This document shows, in pieces, positions 5,972 through 12,008 of a stretch of 17,512 bases of DNA. Source of the DNA: CAYMRB01 sp964392615 (GTDB lineage: Bacteria > Planctomycetota > UBA8108); NCBI GenBank assembly GCA_964392615.1, contig CAYMRB010000197.1, forward strand, positions 1 through 17,512, written 5' to 3'. The notes beneath the pieces were generated by a model. It was given only the letters and a program-made list of their open reading frames with translations, had not been told where the DNA came from and made no database searches. The position numbers and the translations under genes are program-made. How positions within the stretch are numbered: position 1 is the stretch's first letter; each line of letters starts with the position of its first letter.

Positions 5972-7033
5972 ATGACGTTGAAACCCGACCGCGACCTCGA
6001 CACGCTCCACATGGGGCGGTCGTCGATCGATCTCTACGCGAACGACATCGGCGCGGCGTTTCCGGACATCAAGAGCTTCGCCGCGTACGTCGGCGGCTCG
6101 CCGACGAACATCAGCGTCGGCGGCCGGCGCCTCGGTCTACGCACGGCGATCATCACCGGACTCGGAGTGGATCCGGTCGGCGACTTCATCCTCTCGTTCC
6201 TCGAGAACGAGGGCGTCGAGACGGCGTTCATCCCGCGCAAGCCCGGCAGCCGATCGAGCGCGGTCGTCCTCGGCATCGAGCCGCCCGATCGCTTCCCGCT
6301 CGTGTTCTACCGCGACAATTGCGCCGACATGGAGCTGACGATCGACGACGTGCTCGCTGCGCCGCTCGACCGCTGCGGCGTGTTCCAGTTCGCCGGCACG
6401 AATCTCAGTCGCGAGCCGAGCCGCAGCGCGACGCTGTTCGCGGCCGAGAGCGCGCGCGCCGCCGGCGCGGAGGTCGTGCTCGACATCGACTTCCGCCCGG
6501 ACCAATGGCACGACCCACGCGCATTCGGTGTCGCGGTGCGTTCGGCGCTGCGCCTCGCGGAGATCGTGATCGGGACGGAGGACGAGATCAACGCGGCGAT
6601 GCTGACGCGTACCGACGACGTCGAGATCACCGACTCGGTCTCCGACACCCAGGTTCGCGGCGACGTCGATCGGGCCATCGACGACCTCCTGGCGCTGGGG
6701 CCGCGCGCGCTCGTTCAGAAGCGCGGTCACGAGGGCGCTCGCGTGCACTTGCGCGCGGCGGACGCGGAGGGACGTATCGAGCGCATCGACGCGCCGGGGT
6801 TTCCCGTCGAGGTCCAGAACATCCTCGGTGCCGGCGACGCGTTCGCAGCCGGGTTCTTGTGGGGATACGTGGAGGGGCGCGGCTGGTACGAAGCCGCGCG
6901 TCTCGGAAACGCGTGCGGCGCCATCGTCGTCGCCAGTCACGGGTGCGCCAACTTCATGCCGACCGCTGACGAGGTGAACGCCTTCGTCGAGCGGCACGGA
7001 GGGATTGGATCGTCACCGCCGAAGGGAGCCTGA
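5972..7033 (+). CDS. iolC: 5-dehydro-2-deoxygluconokinase
   Basis: Phosphorylates 2-deoxy-5-keto-D-gluconate at C6 using ATP, the step after IolB. This 353-residue PfkB/ribokinase-fold kinase shows LHMGRSSIDLYANDIG (12-27), the glycine pair in YVGGSPTNISVGGRRLG (39-55), the IolC-typical FPLVFYRDNCADMEL (108-122), and the ATP/anion-hole motif ILGAGDAFAAGF with catalytic base D289. It is a stand-alone kinase; some IolC proteins carry a C-terminal aldolase-like DUF2090 domain, which is absent here, so the next aldol step needs a separate protein. The ATG at 5972 has no strong Shine-Dalgarno sequence and may rely on coupling to iolB, which stops 13 bases upstream. The iolD start follows three bases after its stop. 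Confidence 0.95.
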   Translation: MTLKPDRDLDTLHMGRSSIDLYANDIGAAFPDIKSFAAYVGGSPTNISVGGRRLGLRTAIITGLGVDPVGDFILSFLENEGVETAFIPRKPGSRSSAVVLGIEPPDRFPLVFYRDNCADMELTIDDVLAAPLDRCGVFQFAGTNLSREPSRSATLFAAESARAAGAEVVLDIDFRPDQWHDPRAFGVAVRSALRLAEIVIGTEDEINAAMLTRTDDVEITDSVSDTQVRGDVDRAIDDLLALGPRALVQKRGHEGARVHLRAADAEGRIERIDAPGFPVEVQNILGAGDAFAAGFLWGYVEGRGWYEAARLGNACGAIVVASHGCANFMPTADEVNAFVERHGGIGSSPPKGA

Positions 7034-7036
7034 CGC

Positions 7037-8920
7037 ATGACCAGTGAAACCGTTCGCCTGACCATGGCGCAAGCCGTCGTTCGGTTCCTCTCGAGACAGT
7101 ACTCCGTACGCGACGGTGTCGAGACGCCGTTCTTCGCCGGCTGCTTCGGCATCTTCGGACACGGCGTCGTCGGGGGTATCGGCCAAGCGCTGCAGCAGTA
7201 TCCGGAGCTGCGCTACTACCAGACTCGCAACGAGCAGGCCGCGGTGCACACGGCCGCAGCGTACGCGAAGGTGAAGAATCGCCTCGCCACGCTCGTCTGC
7301 ACGTCGTCGATCGGGCCCGGCGCGACGAACATGATCACCGGCGCTGCCGGCGCGACGATCAACCGCCTGCCGGTGCTGCTGCTTCCCGGCGATATCTTCG
7401 CGCGTCGCAATGTCGCGCCGGTGCTGCAACAGCTCGAGTCGGAGCACTCGCAAGACATCTCCGTCAGCGATTGCTTCAAGCCCGTTAGCCGATACTGGGA
7501 TCGAATCAACCGCGTCGATCAGATTCTGACAGCGCTGCCCGAAGCGATGCGCGTGCTGACGAGTCCGGTCGACACGGGTGCAGTGACGATCTCCCTGCCG
7601 GAGGACGTCCAGGCCGAAGCGTTCGACTACCCGATCGACTTCTTCACGAAGCGGCTCTGGACCGTGCCGCGAAACCGCCCCGACGAGAACCTGCTCGCGC
7701 GCGCTGCGGACTGGATTCGAGCGGCAGAGCGCCCGCTGATCATCGCCGGTGGCGGCGTGCACTACAGCGAGGCCTGCGACGCGCTCGGCGCTTTCGTCGA
7801 GGACACGGGAATCCCGGTCGCCGAGACGATGGCCGGCAAGGGAAGCCTGCCGTGGAATCACGCCCTGCAGCTCGGAGCGATGGGCGTCACCGGAACCTTC
7901 GCTGCGAACCGCATGGCGCGCGACGCGGATCTCATCATCGGCATCGGAACCCGATACAGCGATTTCACCACGGCCAGCAAGACGGCCTTCGCGAATCCCG
8001 ACGTGCGCTTCGTGAACATCAACGTGGCGGAGTTCGACGGTCACAAGCACTTCGCCCTCGCGTTGACGGGCGATGCGAGAGCGACCCTCGAGGATCTCTC
8101 TGAGCGCGTGCAAGGCCATACTGTGACGAGCACGTACCGCCACGCAGCCGAGCAGCTGCACGTCGAATGGGAGCAAGAGGTCGACCGCATCTACGCGATC
8201 CGCAACCGCCCGCTGATGAGCCAAGGCGAGCTGGTCGGCGCAGTGAACGAGCACGGCGACCCCGACGGCGTCATGGTCTGCGCGGCCGGCAGCCTCCCGG
8301 GCGACCTCCACAAGCTGTGGCGCTCGCGGCACACGAAGAGCTATCACATGGAGTACGGCTATAGCTGCATGGGCTACGAGATCGCGGGCGGACTCGGAGC
8401 GAAGATGGCGGCGCCGGATCGCGAAGTCTACGTACTCGTCGGCGATGGCAGCTATCTCATGTTGTCGGGCGAGATCCTGACGTCCGTGCAGGAGGGCTAC
8501 AAGCTCATCGTCGTGCTGATGGACAATAGCGGCTTCAACTCGATCGGCGGACTGAGTCGCTCGCTCGGTCAGCAGGGCTTCGGCACGCGCTTCCTGTTCC
8601 CCCGCGAAGGTCAGGTGCCCGGCGACGACGCCGTCGACGACGTCAAGGAGCTGCCGCTCGATCTGGCGATGAACGCGCGCGGGCTCGGCGCGAACGTCAT
8701 CGAGTGCGAGACGCACGACGAGTTCACCGCCGCGCTCGACGCCGCGAAGGAGGCCGACCGCACGACGGTGATCTACGTGCGCAACGATCGCTACGTGCAG
8801 GTGCCGGGCTACGAGAGCTGGTGGGACGTGCCGGTCGCCGAGGTCAGCGAGTCCGACGAGGTGCGCGATGCGCGCGTCGAGTGGGAGAAGCGGCGTCGCG
8901 ACGAGCGGTATTTCTTCTGA
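7037..8920 (+). CDS. iolD: 3D-(3,5/4)-trihydroxycyclohexane-1,2-dione hydrolase (acylhydrolase)
   Basis: Thiamine-diphosphate enzyme that opens the cyclohexanedione ring to give 5-deoxy-D-glucuronate, the substrate of IolB. The protein has 627 residues, normal for IolD, with the three-domain layout of the acetohydroxyacid synthase family. The catalytic glutamate is E66 in TRNEQAAVHTAAAYAK. The central domain has ERPLIIAGGGVHYS (231-244) and GIGTRYSDFTT. The ThDP/Mg motif runs from GDGSYLM (469-475) to N497 in LMDNSGFNSIGGLSRSLG, the last stretch being characteristic of IolD. The ribosome binding site GGGAG (7024-7028) lies inside the end of iolC, 8 bases before the start, so the two genes are tightly coupled. 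Confidence 0.96.
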   Translation: MTSETVRLTMAQAVVRFLSRQYSVRDGVETPFFAGCFGIFGHGVVGGIGQALQQYPELRYYQTRNEQAAVHTAAAYAKVKNRLATLVCTSSIGPGATNMITGAAGATINRLPVLLLPGDIFARRNVAPVLQQLESEHSQDISVSDCFKPVSRYWDRINRVDQILTALPEAMRVLTSPVDTGAVTISLPEDVQAEAFDYPIDFFTKRLWTVPRNRPDENLLARAADWIRAAERPLIIAGGGVHYSEACDALGAFVEDTGIPVAETMAGKGSLPWNHALQLGAMGVTGTFAANRMARDADLIIGIGTRYSDFTTASKTAFANPDVRFVNINVAEFDGHKHFALALTGDARATLEDLSERVQGHTVTSTYRHAAEQLHVEWEQEVDRIYAIRNRPLMSQGELVGAVNEHGDPDGVMVCAAGSLPGDLHKLWRSRHTKSYHMEYGYSCMGYEIAGGLGAKMAAPDREVYVLVGDGSYLMLSGEILTSVQEGYKLIVVLMDNSGFNSIGGLSRSLGQQGFGTRFLFPREGQVPGDDAVDDVKELPLDLAMNARGLGANVIECETHDEFTAALDAAKEADRTTVIYVRNDRYVQVPGYESWWDVPVAEVSESDEVRDARVEWEKRRRDERYFF

Positions 8921-8941
8921 TTCGGAAACGAGCGAACGCAC

Positions 8942-9886
8942 ATGACGCTACGCATCGCGAACGCGCCCTGCTCGTGGGGATCGCTGGAGTTCGACGACCT
9001 CGACGGCGAGGCCGTGCCGTGGGACCGCATGCTCGACGAGCTGGTCGCCACTGGATACGCCGGCACGGAGCTCGGCGATCCGGGCTTCCTGCCCGGCGAT
9101 CCGGAGACGCTCCATGCGGAGCTGACGCGACGCGGCATCTTCCTGCTAGGCGCGTTCGTGCCGGTCGCGTTCGCGGTCGAGGATCGCCTCGCCGAGGGCC
9201 GTAAGGAGGCGCTCGAGGTCGCGCGTCTTCTCGCCGGGGTCGCGGATCGCGCCGGCGCTGGAGCGCCGCGACCGTTCGTCGTCATCGCGGATGACAACGG
9301 CACGGTAGCCGAACGCACGAAGCATGCCGGCCGTGTCCCCCGCTCGATGATGCTGAGCGACGACGAGTGGACGGAGTACGCATCCAACGCCGAGGACGTC
9401 GCGCGCGTCGTCGCCGACGAGACCGGCCTGCGCACGGTCTTCCACCACCACTGCGCCGGCTGGGTCGAGACGCCGCAGGAGATCGAGAGCCTTCTGGACC
9501 GCACGGATCCGGAGCTGCTCGGCGTCGTGTTCGACACGGGGCACTTCGCGTTCGGCGCGGGCGCGGGCCCGGCGGCCCCTGGCCGCGCGCTGCAGTTCCT
9601 CGAGCGATACGGCGACCGCGTCCCGTACCTCCACTTCAAGGACTGCGACCCGCGCATCGCTCAGGCCGTGCGCGACGAGGAGCTCGATTACTTCGAGGCC
9701 GTTCGCCGCGGCGTGTTCTGCGAGCTCGGCAAGGGCTGCGTCGATTTCTCCGCGATGCTCGAGTGGTGTCGTCTGACGGACTTCGACGGCTGGGTCGTCG
9801 TCGAGCAGGACGTCCTGCCCGGTCTCGGCACGCCGAGGGAGAGTGCGCAGCGCAATCGCGAGTATCTGCGCTCCCTCGGTGTTTGA
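8942..9886 (+). CDS. IolE-like inosose dehydratase / sugar isomerase, xylose-isomerase-like TIM barrel
   Basis: A 314-residue cytoplasmic TIM-barrel protein of the AP-endonuclease-2 / xylose-isomerase-like superfamily, which contains inosose dehydratase IolE and inosose isomerase IolI. The N-terminus IANAPCSWGSLEF and ATGYAGTELGDPGFLP (36-51) fit a clade often found in iol clusters. Likely divalent-metal and active-site residues are E44, H168/H170 in VFHHHCAGW, D198 and H201 in VFDTGHFAF, H231 in LHFKDCD, and E289 in VVVEQD. The dehydratase step directly precedes IolD and no other candidate lies in the run, so IolE activity is the best guess, but the N-terminal motif differs from the Bacillus IolE pattern and an isomerase role is possible. 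It follows iolD after 21 bases and has only a weak purine-rich ribosome binding site. Confidence 0.8.
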   Translation: MTLRIANAPCSWGSLEFDDLDGEAVPWDRMLDELVATGYAGTELGDPGFLPGDPETLHAELTRRGIFLLGAFVPVAFAVEDRLAEGRKEALEVARLLAGVADRAGAGAPRPFVVIADDNGTVAERTKHAGRVPRSMMLSDDEWTEYASNAEDVARVVADETGLRTVFHHHCAGWVETPQEIESLLDRTDPELLGVVFDTGHFAFGAGAGPAAPGRALQFLERYGDRVPYLHFKDCDPRIAQAVRDEELDYFEAVRRGVFCELGKGCVDFSAMLEWCRLTDFDGWVVVEQDVLPGLGTPRESAQRNREYLRSLGV

Positions 9887-9905
9887 CGCCGGCGGAGGCG
9901 GACGG

Positions 9906-9911
9906 AAAGGA
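9906..9911 (+). promoter_or_regulatory. Ribosome binding site deciding the aldolase start
   Basis: AAAGGA followed by 6 bases and GTG 9918. It favours this GTG over an in-frame upstream frame that overlaps the IolE-like gene and adds 25 residues unlike aldolases. Confidence 0.6.
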
Positions 9912-9917
9912 ACAGCG

Positions 9918-10847
9918 GTGCAGACGACGATCGGCAAGTGGCGGCGCCTCTGTCAGTGCGCGAGCGAGCGCGGCGTGTTCGCGGTGCTCGCGGTCGACCA
10001 CCGCTACCCGCTGCGACAGGCGATCGGCGCGGAAGGCGGGCCCGCGACTGACGAGGAGCTGATGGCGCTGAAGGACGACATCGTCCGCGCGCTGGGCGAC
10101 CGGACGACGGCGGTCCTGCTCGATACGGAAACGGGCGCTGCGCCGTGCGTAACGAGCGGCGCGCTCCGCGGAGCGACCGGGCTGATCGTCGCCGCCGACA
10201 CCGGATCGTTGGGCGAGCGGAGCCATATCGAGACCGGGCTCATGCCGGGCTGGAGCGCCGAGGCGGCGGCGCGCATCGGCGCGGCCGGCGTCAAGCTGCT
10301 CGTTTTCTACCATCCCGAGGCGCCCGAGGCGGCAGAGCGCGAAGCGATGGTGCGCGAGGTCGCCGAGGGCTGCGCGCGTCACGATCTGCCGTTCTTCCTC
10401 GAGCCGCTCTCGTACTCCCCCTGCGGCTCGGGTGCGCCGCTCCCATCGGCCGAGAGGCGCGCGGTGGTCATCGAATCGGCGCGGCGCTTGGTGCCGCTAG
10501 GCGCGGACGTCCTCAAGGCCGAGTTTCCCGTCCTCGTCAGCGAGGAGCCGGACGAGGCGGTCTGGCGCGACGCGTGCGAAGAGCTCTCGGCCGCGAGCGA
10601 GGTGCCGTGGGTGCTCTTGTCGGCGGGCGTGCCGTTCGAAGTCTTCCTACGACAGACGCGCGTAGCGTGCGAGGCAGGCGCGAGCGGAGTGATCGCGGGG
10701 CGCGCCGTCTGGAAAGAGGCCGTCACCGCGGACAGGGCGACCCGGCGCGACGTGCTCGCGACGACATGCCGCGAACGCATGACGCGAGCGCGCGCGCTGT
10801 GCGGGGCGCTGGCGCGGCCGTTCGGGGACGTGATCGAGCGACCTTGA
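9918..10847 (+). CDS. LacD-like class I aldolase, probably the 2-deoxy-5-keto-gluconate-6-phosphate aldolase of this pathway
   Basis: A 309-residue Schiff-base aldolase of the LacD (tagatose-1,6-bisphosphate aldolase, COG3684) family. FAVLAVDHRYPL carries D27, ETGLMPGWS (105-113) matches the LacD active-site region, GVKLLVFYHPE carries K126, PFFLEPLSY carries E162, and DVLKAEFPV carries K200, the expected Schiff-base lysine; order and spacing match LacD. SAGVPFEVFLRQT and ASGVIAGRAVWKEAV finish the barrel. LacD-family enzymes split ketose phosphates into dihydroxyacetone phosphate (or an analogue) and an aldehyde. As the last gene of the inositol run, 31 bases after the IolE-like gene, it stands where IolJ is expected, and cleavage of the IolC product to dihydroxyacetone phosphate and malonate semialdehyde is my inference. 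Sulfofructose-phosphate aldolase (YihT) is in the same family and cannot be excluded by sequence alone. Confidence 0.85.
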   Translation: MQTTIGKWRRLCQCASERGVFAVLAVDHRYPLRQAIGAEGGPATDEELMALKDDIVRALGDRTTAVLLDTETGAAPCVTSGALRGATGLIVAADTGSLGERSHIETGLMPGWSAEAAARIGAAGVKLLVFYHPEAPEAAEREAMVREVAEGCARHDLPFFLEPLSYSPCGSGAPLPSAERRAVVIESARRLVPLGADVLKAEFPVLVSEEPDEAVWRDACEELSAASEVPWVLLSAGVPFEVFLRQTRVACEAGASGVIAGRAVWKEAVTADRATRRDVLATTCRERMTRARALCGALARPFGDVIERP

Positions 10848-10866
10848 GCGACCGCGGACAGCGCTG

Positions 10867-10912
10867 GCGAGAGCCCTCGCGAACCGCGTCACCGGGTCGC
10901 CTGGCATCCCGG
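10867..10912. terminator. Two short hairpins between convergent genes, candidate terminator region
   Basis: In the 77-bp gap between the aldolase stop and the convergent Tat-signal gene stop there are two inverted repeats: GCGAG (10867-10871) / CTCGC (10876-10880) with a 4-base loop, and CCGGG (10892-10896) / CCCGG (10908-10912) with an 11-base loop. A mildly AT-rich stretch follows the second on the plus strand, but there is no clear T tract. Position between convergent genes is the main support. Confidence 0.3.
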
Positions 10913-10924
10913 ATAATCGAAATC

Positions 10925-11812
10925 TCACCCCTTCTTCTGCGCACGCTGCTTGATGACCCGCGCGTGGCAGTCGAGCAGATACGCGCGCGACTTCCCCAGC
11001 GCCGCGGTCATCGGCTCGGGCTTCAGATCGCCGTGCATGAACGGGTTCACGCAGCCGCGGTAGCGCACCTTCGCGAGTGCGTCGATCCACGGCGTGAAGT
11101 CGGTCGGCCCGATACCGGGCAGCTGCTTCGTCCCCCTCGCTTTCTGCCACGCGTAGAAGTAGAAGAGCTGCGCGCCGGAGACCTCGATCGCCTTCTCGAC
11201 GGACGCGCCACGCCCCTGCAAGTGGTACGGCGCGAGCGCGATGCCGAGACGCTTCGAGCGGTTCATGTCGACAAACGCCTTGAACGAGTCGATCGAGTCG
11301 AGCATCGCGTGGCCGTGGTTCTCGATCGCGAGGTACGAGTCGTACTTCTCGGCGAGCTCGACCTCCGGCTTGAGACTCTCGAGGAATTCCTTCATGCGCG
11401 CGATGAGCTCGGCGGGCTTGCACGGCTTCGTGCTGCCGCGCACGGCGACGCCGCCTCCGGCCTTGCCGAGGAGCTCGGCATAGCGCGGATAGCCGCCCCG
11501 ATACACCGAGAACGAGAAGAGCGGCAGCTTCTGCGCGGCGAGCATCTTGCGCAGACCGTCCGCTCCGAGGCGTTCCGCTACGTCATCGAGGTGCGGGCAG
11601 CCCGCATGGCCCGACCAGATATCGACCGCGTCGAAGCCGAGGGCCTTGATCTGCTCGCAGGCCTTCTCGATCGGCAGGTGCATGTAGTGAATCGACGACG
11701 TCGACATGCGCATCTTCCACGGCTTGCCGTCGTCAGCGAACAATGTCGGCGCTGCCAGAGCCGCCGTCGAAGCGGCTGCAATCCTGAGGAAGTCCCTGCG
11801 GTGCATCGTCAT
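10925..11812 (-). CDS. Tat-exported sugar phosphate isomerase/epimerase-like TIM-barrel protein
   Basis: A 295-residue protein with a twin-arginine signal: MHRRDFLRIAAASTAALAAPTLFA, cleavage likely near residue 26. The mature part is a xylose-isomerase-like TIM barrel: MSTSSIHYMHLPIEKACEQIKALGFDAVDIW (36-66), AIENHGHAM (162-170, E164 a probable metal ligand), IALAPYHLQGRG (191-202, H197), FYFYAW (217-222) and NPFMHGD (256-262). The last metal-ligand glutamate usual in this superfamily seems to be replaced near H260, and the DxxH-type motif is altered, so the chemistry may differ from the cytoplasmic IolE-like protein. Export suggests a periplasmic role on a free sugar or cyclitol. The start is ATG 11812 with GGAGG 12 bases upstream; ATG 11806 is possible. 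It converges on the aldolase gene and diverges from the glycosidase gene. Function not established. Confidence 0.8.
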   Translation of the reverse strand: MTMHRRDFLRIAAASTAALAAPTLFADDGKPWKMRMSTSSIHYMHLPIEKACEQIKALGFDAVDIWSGHAGCPHLDDVAERLGADGLRKMLAAQKLPLFSFSVYRGGYPRYAELLGKAGGGVAVRGSTKPCKPAELIARMKEFLESLKPEVELAEKYDSYLAIENHGHAMLDSIDSFKAFVDMNRSKRLGIALAPYHLQGRGASVEKAIEVSGAQLFYFYAWQKARGTKQLPGIGPTDFTPWIDALAKVRYRGCVNPFMHGDLKPEPMTAALGKSRAYLLDCHARVIKQRAQKKG

Positions 11813-11850
11813 CGTCCGTACCGTCCTCCGAGCCTTCTTCCGCGCGCTGG

Positions 11851-11874
11851 CGCGCCGCGCGACACGGCGGCGCG
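11851..11874. repeat. GC-only 8-bp inverted repeat in the leader of the Tat-signal gene
   Basis: CGCGCCGC (11851-11858) and GCGGCGCG (11867-11874) pair perfectly over 8 bp with an 8-base loop. The structure begins 39 bases upstream of the minus-strand start at 11812, so it would be in that gene's leader RNA if transcription begins near the divergent region. It has no T tract in either direction. A role in translation control or transcript stability is possible; GC-rich coincidence is the alternative. Confidence 0.35.
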
Positions 11875-11916
11875 TGAAGCCAGCGACATCGTACGCCCTC
11901 GGCCCCCCAGGGGACC

Positions 11917-11930
11917 GTGAGCACAGTCAC
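11917..11930. promoter_or_regulatory. CRP/FNR-like inverted repeat GTGA-N6-TCAC
   Basis: GTGA (11917-11920), six bases, then TCAC (11927-11930): the symmetric core recognised by CRP-family activators (TGTGA-N6-TCACA), missing the outer T and A. Its centre is about 37 bases upstream of the start predicted from the -10-like TACAAT at 11949, close to the class II activator position. This fits catabolite or other CRP-type control of the glycosidase pair. No regulator is present in the window, so the match is by motif only. Confidence 0.35.
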
Positions 11931-11948
11931 CTGGTCGCCGCTTGAGTG

Positions 11949-11954
11949 TACAAT
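11949..11954 (+). promoter_or_regulatory. -10-like element upstream of the GH20 gene
   Basis: TACAAT, five of six matches to TATAAT, 54 bases before the GH20 start codon. There is no good -35 hexamer at 16-18 bases; the CRP-like repeat occupies that place, consistent with an activator-dependent promoter. Confidence 0.35.
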
Positions 11955-12008
11955 GCCGCGAACGCAGCTCCTCCTTGATCCATTGGCGGACTCCGGAGAA
12001 ACGTTCTC

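Noticed and set aside
7013..8941. Minus-strand open frame of 642 codons opposite iolD
   Set aside because: Mirrors the iolD reading frame; composition rich in R, A, H and D with no domain signature, while iolD is unmistakable.
9843..9917. Upstream in-frame extension of the aldolase (25 codons)
   Set aside because: Overlaps the end of the IolE-like gene, and AAAGGA is correctly placed for GTG 9918.
10145..11920. Plus-strand open frame of 591 codons crossing the aldolase and the Tat-signal gene
   Set aside because: It overlaps the aldolase out of frame and the TIM-barrel gene antisense; low-complexity arginine-rich start and no family pattern.
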